Positions 41,820 to 54,283 of a DNA stretch of 64,000 nt are shown in pieces. The stretch's first letter is position 1. Each line of letters opens with the position of its first letter. The position numbers and the translations under genes were made by a program. This stretch comes from Hymenobacter sp. GOD-10R (GTDB lineage: Bacteria > Bacteroidota > Bacteroidia > Cytophagales > Hymenobacteraceae). Location of the stretch: positions 6,314,501-6,378,500 of the forward strand of contig NZ_CP141184.1 of the NCBI RefSeq assembly GCF_035609205.1, in the 5' to 3' direction. Under the pieces are notes generated by a model. The model did not search any database. It was not told where the DNA came from and saw only the letters and a list, made by a program, of their open reading frames with translations.

Positions 41820-44800
41820 CTACTGGCGGCCAACCTTCTGCGCGGTGAGGTACACCCGAAACAGCGTTCCTTCGCCCGGCTTACTTTCCACTTCGATGCG
41901 GCCCTCCTGCCCTTCTACCAAGCGGTTGATGAGGTACAAGCCCACGCCCGTGCCTTCGACGTGGTGGTGAAAGCGCCGGAATAAATGGAACAGTTCGCGG
42001 CCATAGCGCTTCATATCGATACCGAGGCCGTTGTCTTGTACTTCGAGCACTGGGCCGCAGTCGGTCTGCTGGGTTCGGATCTGCACAAGTAAGCGGCGAG
42101 TAGGGTCGCGGTACTTCAGCGCATTGCTGAGCAGATTGAACAGAATAGTCCGTAGACTGCTAGGAGTGTACCACACCTCCGGCACAGCGGTGAAGTCGGT
42201 GCTGATTTCGGCGCGGGCGGTACGAACCTGGGTCTGGAGCGTTTGTAGCACGTCAGTTGCGAGTGAGGCCACATCGATGCCCTCGGCCGGCGGAGTAGCG
42301 TTCTGCCGTTCCACCCGTACCACCGTCGCTAGGTCGTTGATGGTCGTGTTGAGCTGAGTTAAGTTGCTGTCGAGCAGGGAGAGCAGCAACTCCTCCTCCG
42401 GATCGTAGAATACCGCCGAGCGCCGTAGTTCCCCAAACAGGCCCACAATGTTATTGATCGGCTGCTTCAAGTCGTGGGAGGCAGCATACACGAAGTTATC
42501 TAAGTCGGCGTTGGTGCGCGTGAGGATGCGGTTGGTTTCGCGCAGCTCCTCATTAAGCGCTTGTAGCTGATGCTCTACTTGCTTCCGGTCGTTGATATCG
42601 GTGGCGGTACCCACCCAGAGCGTAATAGCGCCTTGGTCGTTGCGCACGGGCAAGACTTGGCTTAGATGCCAGCGGTACTCGCCGTCCGACCCACGACGGT
42701 AGCGGTTTTCAATGGTTAGGCCTTTCTTGGCTGCGAAGGCCTGCTCAAAGGCTGTTTTGGTCATGAGCGCATCGTCGGGGTGCAGCACCTCCTGCCACTC
42801 AGCCCCGAGGCTCTGCTGAGGAGTTAATCCCGTGTAGGCATACCACGTGGCGTTGAAGAACGTCAGCTCGCCGGTAGGCGTGCTGGTCCACGTCATCTGC
42901 GGAATGCTTTCGAGTAGGGTTTCAAAGCGCCGAGCATTTTCCTCCATGGCCTGGCGCGTATGCACCTGGCGGGTCACATCGTGGGCAAAGATCAGTAGGC
43001 CATTGATCTTTCCATTGGCGGCACGGCGGGCTTGTAGGGTATAGCTCCAGTAGAATTCTTCCAGTGGCCCACCTAGGGTGCGCGCTATTTGGTAAGGCGA
43101 TTCGTGCGCGAAGTAGGAGTTGCCGGTTTGGTACACTTCCTCAAAAATCGCGTGCAAGTTGGTGCCAGCCAGTTCGGGCAGGGCCTCAAAAAGGGGTTTG
43201 CCTTGCAACTCACGCGCCGGAAAGACGCGCTGATACGCCGGGTTAATCAACTGGAATGTAAACGCAGGGCCCTCTAGAAGTACAATTGGCTCGGGAGCTT
43301 CCATAAACACCTTATAGAGCTGCTCGCGTTGGCGCTCGGCCTGCATGCGGGCAATTTGCAGTTCAGCGGTACGATCCACTACGCGGACCTCTAGCTCGGC
43401 GTTGAGGATAGCCAACTGTTGCTGCGCTTGCACCAGCTCCACGTTGGCGTTTCCAATCTCTTCGTTGGCAGCGGTTAGCTCTTCGTTCATCGCCGCCATT
43501 TCCTCGTTCGCAATGCGCAACTGCTCATTCAGCTCCCGTAGCGCTTTCTCACTCTTTTCTATTTGCTGGCGCGCTACTACCTGCGACGTCACGTCGGATG
43601 CGAAATTCAGGATGCCGTCAATGTTCCCACTCGCGTCGCGGGTAGCTTGATAAAAGACGTTGTAATAGCATTTCTCCAGCTTACCAGTACCCGTAAGGTC
43701 GAGGTAAACCTCCATTTCACGCTGATAAAATGGTTCGCCCGTGCGATAAACCTGGTCGAGCAGATCGAAAAAAGCCTGCCCTTTCAGTTCGGGCAGCGCC
43801 TCCCGGATAGGCCGACCGTGCAACTGCCGGGTGGAGAACAGCTGCTGGTAATACGGATTGACCAGATCATACACGTGATTGGGGCCTCGGTACGTGACAA
43901 TCATCGCCGGGAGCTGCATGAGAATGTCGTACAGCCGTTTGCGTTGGACCTCTGCATCCGCTTGCGCGGCACGCAGCTCGACTGTCCGACTCGCCACGCG
44001 TTCTTCCAGCTCTTGATTGAGCCGCTCCACTTTGCGCCGGGCATGCACCTGCTCCGTCACCTCATAGGCATATACCATAAGGCCTTCTACTCGCCCTTGC
44101 GCATCGGTACGCGCTTGGCAGGTAAAGCTGTAATAGTTGTTTTGCACAGGCCCGCCGTTGGCGGGCACCACGGGAATCATTACCTCGTGTTCGTTCAGCG
44201 TTTCGCCCGTGCGGTATACCTGCTGGATGTCCCGCCAAATAGGCGTGTTAATCAGCTCTGGCAATGCGTCTAGCAGCTTCTTCCCAAGCAGCTCGCGTCC
44301 CTGAAATACCTCCTGGTAGCGCGGGTTGACAAACTCAAAGACCAGATCTGGCCCTGTGTACATGGCAATAAGCGCGGGAGCATGCAGGAAGAAGCGCTCT
44401 AAGCGCAACTGCTGCCTCTCTACCTCTCCTAGGGCTAGTTGCTCCTTCCCCTTGCTTTCGCGCAGTTGATCCTGCGTCCTAACCTTTTCCGTCACGTTCA
44501 CCACTTGATGCAGGAGGTAGCACACGTGGCCCTGCTCATTGAATACGGGCGTATTCAGGGGTTCCCAATGGCGCTCCACGAAAGCACCGGAGCACTCCGG
44601 ATCAGGCACATCATAGTGCTGCACAGCCATGCGGTGCGGCTGGCCCGTAGCCAATACCTGTTGCAACGACGCCCGTAGCTTACTCACCCCTTGTGCGTTC
44701 GGCGTCTTCGGATTATCCGGAAACGCCTCAAACAAGTGCTTACCCACCAGACTTTTACGCTGGGTAAGGGTAGCGGCTAGATACGCGTCGCTGACTGCTT

Positions 44801-44942
44801 GAATTATCAGCTCGGGCGAGAGCAGAACGTAAGCGTCGGGCAGGGCATTAAATACCGATAACGGGAAGCTATCGTTTAGGCTAGCCTGCGGCACCGACGT
44901 GCTAGGTGCTGCTCCAAAAGAAGAGTTGTCATGTTCCACCAT
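41820..44942 (-). CDS. Five-PAS sensor histidine kinase (soluble)
   Basis: The 1040-residue protein has no transmembrane segment, so it is probably cytosolic. There are five PAS domains at about 28-150, 183-300, 338-455, 543-660 and 672-785. Domains 2-4 share the pattern GPxxxxxxVNPxYQxxFxxRxLxG...ALPEL and look like internal duplicates. Long coiled coils link them (LRIANEEMAAMNEELTAANE). The HisKA helix has the phospho-accepting His823 in YAASHDLKQPINN. The ATPase domain shows FNLLSNALKYRDP, VQDNGLGIDM and GTGVGLYLINRLVEG. No receiver domain or adjacent response regulator is seen, so its partner is elsewhere. Signals may be redox, light or small ligands; no cofactor motif is evident. Confidence 0.92.
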   Translation of the reverse strand: MVEHDNSSFGAAPSTSVPQASLNDSFPLSVFNALPDAYVLLSPELIIQAVSDAYLAATLTQRKSLVGKHLFEAFPDNPKTPNAQGVSKLRASLQQVLATGQPHRMAVQHYDVPDPECSGAFVERHWEPLNTPVFNEQGHVCYLLHQVVNVTEKVRTQDQLRESKGKEQLALGEVERQQLRLERFFLHAPALIAMYTGPDLVFEFVNPRYQEVFQGRELLGKKLLDALPELINTPIWRDIQQVYRTGETLNEHEVMIPVVPANGGPVQNNYYSFTCQARTDAQGRVEGLMVYAYEVTEQVHARRKVERLNQELEERVASRTVELRAAQADAEVQRKRLYDILMQLPAMIVTYRGPNHVYDLVNPYYQQLFSTRQLHGRPIREALPELKGQAFFDLLDQVYRTGEPFYQREMEVYLDLTGTGKLEKCYYNVFYQATRDASGNIDGILNFASDVTSQVVARQQIEKSEKALRELNEQLRIANEEMAAMNEELTAANEEIGNANVELVQAQQQLAILNAELEVRVVDRTAELQIARMQAERQREQLYKVFMEAPEPIVLLEGPAFTFQLINPAYQRVFPARELQGKPLFEALPELAGTNLHAIFEEVYQTGNSYFAHESPYQIARTLGGPLEEFYWSYTLQARRAANGKINGLLIFAHDVTRQVHTRQAMEENARRFETLLESIPQMTWTSTPTGELTFFNATWYAYTGLTPQQSLGAEWQEVLHPDDALMTKTAFEQAFAAKKGLTIENRYRRGSDGEYRWHLSQVLPVRNDQGAITLWVGTATDINDRKQVEHQLQALNEELRETNRILTRTNADLDNFVYAASHDLKQPINNIVGLFGELRRSAVFYDPEEELLLSLLDSNLTQLNTTINDLATVVRVERQNATPPAEGIDVASLATDVLQTLQTQVRTARAEISTDFTAVPEVWYTPSSLRTILFNLLSNALKYRDPTRRLLVQIRTQQTDCGPVLEVQDNGLGIDMKRYGRELFHLFRRFHHHVEGTGVGLYLINRLVEGQEGRIEVESKPGEGTLFRVYLTAQKVGRQ

Positions 44943-45465
44943 AACGTGTCGTAGCTAGGATGGCTCCCTGTGCTTTTTACGCAGGGCCGTTTGATCTGAA
45001 AGCGATAAGCAAGAAAGCCAATTGTAAGAACCTAACCTGAGCTTTTGTACAATAGACTTTCTAGGTACACTAACCGGTGAGCGACCGGTAAGAGCAGTCA
45101 AGCTAGCTATTTGCGCAGCGCACGCTATTTAGTCAGAAGTTTTTCAAAAAGTATTTCCCAGTCGAGATTGTAATCTGACTGGTAGGTGCACTGAAAACCA
45201 ATACGCAGTCTGTAGCTACCACCATGGATAAGTTAAGGATAAGGCTACTGATTAGTAACGATGCTTTTTTTATCTTGGATGATGAGGCTAGGTAGCTTAG
45301 TATAAAGAGGTAAAGTAAGTAGTAAAGCCTGAAGATCATTACACTTGCCCTACCTCAATTCGCCTGATTCGTGCTTCTATTCTGATAAGCTAGGTTTTGG
45401 CAAGTGCCTTTGCTGTACCTAACTCCCCTGAATGCGTATTTGCGGGTTCAATCTTATTGACTCTT
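44943..45465. other. Intergenic region between the PAS kinase and nagA
   Basis: About 520 bp, moderately AT-rich, holding divergent promoters. A short palindromic ACCGGT pair sits near 45073. One frame of 68 codons on the minus strand is hydrophobic but has no coding signature and was not accepted. Confidence 0.5.
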
Positions 45466-46587
45466 ATGCGCTACCTCCTTACCAACTGCACCATCTATAC
45501 TAGCACGAGTGTGCTGCGGAATCATGCTGTTCTTGTCAACGACACGCTTATCGAGGCCGTGTTACCAGCCGTGGAGACCCCGGCGGAAGTACCCCGCCAT
45601 GATTGCCACGGCGGTATTCTAGCACCCGGCTTCATTGACTTACAGCTTTACGGTGGTGGGGGCGGCTTCTTTTCCACCGACCCATCGCCCGCAGCCCTGG
45701 CGCGTATTCGGGCGCACACGCTGCGGCATGGCACCACGAGCTTCTTACCTACCATGCCCACCAACTCACCCGCCATGATGACGGCGGCAGTGGCGGCGGT
45801 GCGCAAGGCCATGCTTTCTATGCCCGGCTTGCTGGGGCTACATTTGGAGGGCCCGTACATCAACCCCATCAAGAAAGGCGCCCACCAAGAGGAGTTCATT
45901 CAACAGCCCACCGTTGCTGGTGTCACCGAGTTGTTGGCCGAGGCAAAGGGAGTTTTGCGCATCATGACCCTAGCCCCGGAAGTAGCTTCTCCGGAGATTA
46001 CCAGTTTGCTGCGGGCGGCAGGGGTGATTATCTCTGCGGGACACTCTAATGCCACATATGAACAAGGTAGCGCCGCTTTCCACCAAGGCCTCACGGCAGC
46101 CACCCACTTGTTCAATGCCATGTCGCAACTCGGCAGTCGGGAGCCGGGCCTAGTGGGTGCCATCTACGACGCTGAGATGGCCCGGGCTAGCATCATCGCC
46201 GATGGCGTGCACTGCGCGTTTAGCGCCGTACGCATCAGCAAGAAGATCCTAGGGGAGCGGCTGTTTCTCATCACCGATGCCGTGGACGAATCGAAGGAAG
46301 GCGCCTACCGCTTCCACCGCCAAGACAACTACTTTGTGGACGAACAAGGCATACTAGCCGGCTCGGCTCTCACCATGCCCGATGCCGTACGCAACTGCGT
46401 GGAGCAAGTAGGTATTCCGCTGGCCGAGAGTCTGCGCATGGCCTCCCTCTACCCGGCCCAAGCCATCGGCCTCGACGACGACCTAGGACAGATTCACCCC
46501 GGCTACGTGGCCGACTTGTGCTTGCTCAACGATAAGTTTGAGGTGCAAGCCACCGTGCTGAAGGGTGAGTTGCAGTGGTATTCCTAA
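45466..46587 (+). CDS. nagA: N-acetylglucosamine-6-phosphate deacetylase
   Basis: This cytosolic amidohydrolase converts GlcNAc-6-phosphate to glucosamine-6-phosphate for amino-sugar catabolism and cell-wall recycling. I chose the ATG at 45466 (MRYLLTNCTIYTS), where the family's first beta-strand begins; the frame is open to 45397, but the 23 extra residues do not align with the fold. Motifs: APGFIDLQLYGGGG, LGLHLEGPYINP (metal Glu), ISAGHSNATY (His), ATHLFNAMSQL (His), DGVHC and LITDAVDE (catalytic Asp). It is complete at 373 residues. It stands alone between intergenic gaps and is not clearly part of the glycan clusters. Confidence 0.93.
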   Translation: MRYLLTNCTIYTSTSVLRNHAVLVNDTLIEAVLPAVETPAEVPRHDCHGGILAPGFIDLQLYGGGGGFFSTDPSPAALARIRAHTLRHGTTSFLPTMPTNSPAMMTAAVAAVRKAMLSMPGLLGLHLEGPYINPIKKGAHQEEFIQQPTVAGVTELLAEAKGVLRIMTLAPEVASPEITSLLRAAGVIISAGHSNATYEQGSAAFHQGLTAATHLFNAMSQLGSREPGLVGAIYDAEMARASIIADGVHCAFSAVRISKKILGERLFLITDAVDESKEGAYRFHRQDNYFVDEQGILAGSALTMPDAVRNCVEQVGIPLAESLRMASLYPAQAIGLDDDLGQIHPGYVADLCLLNDKFEVQATVLKGELQWYS

Positions 46588-47056
46588 GCTAGTATTTGAG
46601 TAAAGCTAGGCCTGCACAGCCGGGTTCCGCTGACCCAGGATTATAGTACCTAGCTTTTGCTTCTCTCCTGGTATGCTATGCCCTAAACCTGCCGCGAAGG
46701 CAGCTTGGCATCACTATGTCCTGACCACAGGAAGCCACCACAACCAATGAGTTTTGCGGTGCAAAACCGCATGCTAATATCCTACAACAACATGCTAAAA
46801 GCGAGTAAGGACCTCGCCTACTACATCACCATATTTGCAAGAGAGCTTTCTTACCCTACTGGCAATTAATGTCATTTAAAACATTCATAAATATTAGCAA
46901 TTACAGCGAGCTTATTTAAATCACTTTCAACAAAAACAAGATGATTTAAAAAGAGCTTTATACAATCTTAGCAATAAAACTGATCATTTCATTTAAACAA
47001 GTTGAACAACTAAATACTTTTAAATAAACAACCAAGAAAAGTTAACCCTTAAGTTA
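46588..47056. promoter_or_regulatory. AT-rich region upstream of the second carbohydrate cluster
   Basis: About 470 bp without a gene. The right half is strikingly AT-rich and carries repeated ATTTAAA words (near 46871, 46914, 46943 and 46990), roughly every 30-50 bp. It probably contains the promoter of the seven-gene cluster. The repeats could be regulator half-sites or simply curved A/T-rich promoter DNA. Confidence 0.45.
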
Positions 47057-48187
47057 ATGAGCAAGCATCTTTTAAAAACTTGGTTGTTGTTTTTTTTCAC
47101 CTTCTTCACTACAGTAGCGAATGCGCAATCTGAACAGAACAAGGTTCCAGATGCTGTGATGCAGAAGGTTTATAACGAAGTAAAAACCCCTTATAAATAC
47201 GGCCTAGCCTTAGTACCCACGGAGAACTCGAAGAAGATGGATTGCCCGAGCGTGTTTCGCAAAGGCAATCAGTGGTACATGACCTACATCATCTTCGACG
47301 GCCGCGGCTACGAAACTTGGCTAGCGCAGAGCAAAGACTTGCTGAAGTGGGAAACCAAAGGCAAGATCATGGCCTTCACTGATACGACTGACTGGGACAC
47401 CAACCAGAAGGCCGGCTACGTGGCCCTGCAGGACTACAAATGGGGCGGCAGCTACGAGTGGCAGCCCTACCAAGGCAAGTACTGGATGTCGTATTTCGGC
47501 GGTAACTCTCGTGGTTATGAGAAGGGTATGCTGTCTATCAGCATGGCTTACACCACCCAAGACCCTACGACGGTGCACCAATGGAAGCGGCTTCCCAAAC
47601 CCGTATTGAAGCCCAACGACCCGGATGTGCGCTGGTGGGAAAACCACACCATCTACAAAAGCTCGGTGATCTGGGACAAGAGCAAGCTCACAGGTCACCC
47701 TTTCGTGATGTACTACAACGCCAACGGCGACAGCATCGACAAGAAGCGCGGAGCCGAGCGCATTGGCATGGCCGTGTCCGACGACATGACGCACTGGGCT
47801 AGGTACCGCCGCAACCCGGTGATGAACCACCACAAAGGCATCACCGGCGACGCACTCATCCAGAAAATGAACGACGTGTACGTGATGTTTTATTTCGGGG
47901 CATTTTATCCGGGTGTAAAAGGAGCGGTGAATCGTTTTGCCTGCTCCTACGACTTAGTTAATTGGACCGACTGGAAGGGCGACGACTTAATTAAACCCTC
48001 GGAGCCGTACGACGAAACGTTTGCGCACAAATCATTTGTCGTAAAATATAACGGCGTGGTATATCATTATTACTGCGCCGTAAATAAAGCCGACCAGCGC
48101 GGAATTGCAGTTGCTACCTCGAAAGATATGGGCAATAGCAAATTGAATTTTATTGCGCCGCCCCCTTCCAAAGTAAAGAATAATTAA
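47057..48187 (+). CDS. Five-bladed beta-propeller glycosidase, GH130/GH43-like, secreted
   Basis: The 376-residue protein has a Sec signal (LLKTWLLFFFTFFTTVANA-Q). The mature part shows repeating blade motifs: MDCPSVFRKGNQWYMTYIIF, YETWLAQSKDLLKWETKGKI, WQPYQGKYWMSYFGGN, MAVSDDMTHWARYRRNPVM and NDVYVMFYFGAF. These are typical of furanosidase/mannosidase propellers. It best resembles the glycosylases grouped near GH130 in Bacteroidota. GH43/GH117-type arabinan or agar enzymes are alternatives. The catalytic acids cannot be fixed by eye. It heads the plus-strand cluster, so it may take part in the first trimming of the substrate. Confidence 0.7.
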   Translation: MSKHLLKTWLLFFFTFFTTVANAQSEQNKVPDAVMQKVYNEVKTPYKYGLALVPTENSKKMDCPSVFRKGNQWYMTYIIFDGRGYETWLAQSKDLLKWETKGKIMAFTDTTDWDTNQKAGYVALQDYKWGGSYEWQPYQGKYWMSYFGGNSRGYEKGMLSISMAYTTQDPTTVHQWKRLPKPVLKPNDPDVRWWENHTIYKSSVIWDKSKLTGHPFVMYYNANGDSIDKKRGAERIGMAVSDDMTHWARYRRNPVMNHHKGITGDALIQKMNDVYVMFYFGAFYPGVKGAVNRFACSYDLVNWTDWKGDDLIKPSEPYDETFAHKSFVVKYNGVVYHYYCAVNKADQRGIAVATSKDMGNSKLNFIAPPPSKVKNN

Positions 48188-48203
48188 TAAATATTCATTT
48201 GAA

Positions 48204-48299
48204 CGTCATGCTGAGCTTGTCGAAGCATCTCGCGTGCGGTCGTTGCAATAGTTAACCAGACATCAGCACGCGAGATGCTTCGACAAGCTCAGCATGACG
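48204..48299. repeat. Long perfect palindrome, GTCATGCTGAGC family
   Basis: Perfect 34-bp arms (48204-48237 and 48266-48299) surround a 28-nt loop. The arm runs CGTCATGCTGAGCTTGTCGA, then AGCATCTCGCGTGC. It lies between the propeller enzyme and the first GH2 gene. Confidence 0.9.
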
Positions 48300-48336
48300 G
48301 AGCCTAAAAAGCTAAAACACCCTAGTACCCGCTTTC

Positions 48337-50754
48337 ATGTCCAGAGTCTATGTAATCTGTTTCGTTCTACTTATCCTAGGTCAAGCAGCGTTTGCGCGGC
48401 CGGTGCCCCGGGTCGTCACAGATTTCAACAAGGACTGGAAATTCTACCTAGGTGATAACGTCCAGGCCAAAGAAGCGCAGTTCAATGACACGCCGTGGCG
48501 CCACCTGACGCTGCCTCACGACTGGAGTATCGAGGGTAAGTTTGACGAGAAGAACCCTGCTAAGCCTGAAGGCGGCGGCTTGCCTACCGGTATCGGTTGG
48601 TACCGCAAAGCCTTCGTACTGCCTACTTCCGTGAAAGACCGCCACGTCTTTATCGAGTTCGATGGCGTGTACCGCAACAGTGAAGTGTGGATCAACGGCC
48701 ACTGGTTGGGCAAGCGGCCTAATGGCTACATCTCGTTTCGCTACGAGCTAACGCCTTATTTGAAGCCTGGTAAGCAGACCAACGTCCTAGCCGTGCGGGT
48801 CGACAACTCGGCGCAGCCGAACTCGCGTTGGTACACTGGTTCAGGCATTTACCGCAACGTACGACTGGTTACGACCGGCAAAGTAGCCGTGGACCAGTGG
48901 GGTACCTTCGTAACAACCCCTAAAGTTGACAACAGCTCCGCCGCTATTAGGGTGAGTACCAAAGTGCGCAACACTACCGGGAAGCCTCAGCAAGTGAGCA
49001 TAGTAGCTACCGTGTACGACGCCGCTGGCAAGCAAGTAACCGAGCACACCAACTCTAGCTTCACCCTACGCGATACGCTGACGACCGTAACGCAGGACCT
49101 CGCTTTGATGCAACCTAGGTTGTGGTCCGTTGAGCAGCCGTACTTGTATAAGGTGGTGACGACGATAAAGAGCAAGCAGGGCGTAGAGGACCGCTACGAA
49201 ACTCCGCTGGGCATTCGCTACTTCAACTTCGATGCGCAGAAAGGCTTCTCGCTGAACGGCAAGGCAATGCGCATCCTAGGCGTGTGTCAGCACCACGACC
49301 TAGGTGCCTTAGGTGTGGCCGTGAACGTGCGGGCCATGGAGCGGCAGTTGAAAATCTTGAGAGCCATGGGCTGCAATGCCATTCGCACGGCGCACAACCC
49401 GCCCGCGCCGGAACTGCTTGACCTCTGCGACAAAATGGGCTTCCTGGTGCTCGACGAAGCCTTTGACATGTGGGCGAAGAAGAAAAACGGTCAGGACTAC
49501 CACGTCGACTTCAAACAATGGCACCGCCGCGACCTAGAAGACCAGATCCGGCGCGACCGGAACCATCCGTCGGTGTTTATGTGGAGCATCGGCAATGAAA
49601 TCCGCGAGCAGTTCGATAGCACCGGCACGCGCCTCACTAAGGAATTGACTGCCATTGTGAAGCGCCTCGATACCACCCGGCCCGTCACCTCGGCGCTGAC
49701 AGAGCAGGAGCCTGATAAGAACTTCATGAGCCAGGCGGGTGTGCTCGACGTGCTGAGTTTCAACTACAAGCACGAAGGCTACCCCGAGTTGCCCAAGCGC
49801 TTTCCCAACCAGATTTTCCTAGCTACCGAAACGGCAGCGGCTTTCGAAACTCGAGGCCACTACGACCTACCATCCGACAGCATCCGCGTGTGGCCTATAG
49901 ATGGCAAAACTAAGCTCACCACTGGCAACCCTGACTTCACCGCTTCCTCGTACGACAACGCCCGGCCTTATTGGGGCGCCACCCACGAAGCTGCCTGGGG
50001 TGCCATCAAGAGAAATCCGCACCTGACGGGCTTGTTCGTGTGGTCGGGCTTCGACTACCTAGGGGAGCCCCTGCCCTATCCGTGGCCGGCACGCAGCTCT
50101 TACTTCGGCCTCATCGACCTGGCCGGTTTCCCGAAGGATGCTTATTACCTCTACCAAAGCGAGTGGACGAACAAGCCGGTGCTGCACATTTTACCGCACT
50201 GGAATTGGTCGGCGGGTCAGACGGTGGACGTGTGGGCGTACTACAACAACGCCGACGAAGTAGAGCTTTTCCTCAACGGTAAGTCACAGGGAGTAAAGAA
50301 GAAAGGCAGCGACGACCTGCACGTGACGTGGCGGGTAAAGTACGAGCCCGGCACGTTGCAAGCCGTATCGCGCAAGGGCGGCCAAACGGTGCTCACGCGC
50401 ACCATCAGCACCGCCGGCAAGCCGGCCAAGATCGAACTCACCGCCGACCGCAACACCCTCAAAGCCGACGGTCGCGACCTAGCTTTCGTGACTGTGCGCG
50501 TGCTGGACGACAAAGGCAACCTAGTACCGAACGCTGATAATCTGGTCAACTTCGCCACTAGCGGCCCTGCCTCTATAGCTAGCGTAGACAACGGCTATCA
50601 AGCTAGCTTAGAGCCCTTTAAGGCCACCTACCGCAAAGCTTACAATGGCATGTGCCTCGCCATCATCCAGACGCAGGAGAAAGGCGGCAACATCACGCTC
50701 ACCGCTACAGCCGAGGGCCTAGCTCCCGTCACCCTTACGCTTACCAGCAAGTAG
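48337..50754 (+). CDS. GH2 glycoside hydrolase (beta-galactosidase/glucuronidase-like), secreted
   Basis: The 805-residue protein has a Sec signal (VYVICFVLLILGQAAFA-R). Domains in order: sugar-binding jelly roll (about 25-190, WRHLTLPHDWSIEGKF), immunoglobulin-like sandwich (about 195-305) and TIM barrel (about 310-600). The acid/base is Glu421 in SIGNEIREQ and the nucleophile Glu498 in FLATETAAAFE. C-terminal accessory domains follow: a DUF4982-like part (WAYYNNADEVELFLNGKSQG) and a last beta domain starting KIELTADRNTLKADGRD. Such enzymes remove beta-galactose, beta-glucuronate or alpha-arabinopyranose ends. It is 18 bp upstream of a second GH2 gene. Confidence 0.92.
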   Translation: MSRVYVICFVLLILGQAAFARPVPRVVTDFNKDWKFYLGDNVQAKEAQFNDTPWRHLTLPHDWSIEGKFDEKNPAKPEGGGLPTGIGWYRKAFVLPTSVKDRHVFIEFDGVYRNSEVWINGHWLGKRPNGYISFRYELTPYLKPGKQTNVLAVRVDNSAQPNSRWYTGSGIYRNVRLVTTGKVAVDQWGTFVTTPKVDNSSAAIRVSTKVRNTTGKPQQVSIVATVYDAAGKQVTEHTNSSFTLRDTLTTVTQDLALMQPRLWSVEQPYLYKVVTTIKSKQGVEDRYETPLGIRYFNFDAQKGFSLNGKAMRILGVCQHHDLGALGVAVNVRAMERQLKILRAMGCNAIRTAHNPPAPELLDLCDKMGFLVLDEAFDMWAKKKNGQDYHVDFKQWHRRDLEDQIRRDRNHPSVFMWSIGNEIREQFDSTGTRLTKELTAIVKRLDTTRPVTSALTEQEPDKNFMSQAGVLDVLSFNYKHEGYPELPKRFPNQIFLATETAAAFETRGHYDLPSDSIRVWPIDGKTKLTTGNPDFTASSYDNARPYWGATHEAAWGAIKRNPHLTGLFVWSGFDYLGEPLPYPWPARSSYFGLIDLAGFPKDAYYLYQSEWTNKPVLHILPHWNWSAGQTVDVWAYYNNADEVELFLNGKSQGVKKKGSDDLHVTWRVKYEPGTLQAVSRKGGQTVLTRTISTAGKPAKIELTADRNTLKADGRDLAFVTVRVLDDKGNLVPNADNLVNFATSGPASIASVDNGYQASLEPFKATYRKAYNGMCLAIIQTQEKGGNITLTATAEGLAPVTLTLTSK

Positions 50755-54093
<3,339 letters not shown>

Positions 54094-54124
54094 TGGCTAA
54101 CATGAATCCACGAACGCCTTAATA

Positions 54125-54224
54125 GAACGTCATGCTGAGCTTGCCGAAGCATCTCTACCGCTTCGTTTTCACACTAGGATTACCATTGCGGTAGAGATGC
54201 TTCGGCAAGCTCAGCATGACGTTC
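54125..54224. repeat. Long perfect palindrome, GTCATGCTGAGC family
   Basis: Perfect 37-bp arms (54125-54161 and 54188-54224) surround a 26-nt loop. The arm has GTCATGCTGAGCTTGCCGAA, then GCATCTCTACCGC. It lies between the LacZ-type and GH106 genes. Confidence 0.9.
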
Positions 54225-54283
54225 TTCCTTTTATTCACAGAAGCTAGGTTACTGACGATCAATACATCAAAGCCACCCACCAC

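Noticed and set aside
43563..44273. 236-codon frame antisense to the PAS kinase
   Set aside because: A shadow frame produced by GC-rich third positions on the opposite strand; no motif, and the sense frame is a clear kinase.
45133..45339. 68-codon minus-strand frame between the PAS kinase and nagA
   Set aside because: Hydrophobic but Ser/Leu/Ile-biased in AT-rich DNA, with no clear signal peptide architecture, family pattern or codon bias like its neighbours.
45433..45446. TGCGTATTTGCGG upstream of nagA as a regulator site
   Set aside because: The second half does not form the inverted repeat (TACGCA missing), so it is probably chance.
48204..48299. Palindromes interpreted as insertion sequences or MITEs
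   Set aside because: No flanking target-site duplications and no transposase in the window; terminator or REP-like roles remain possible.
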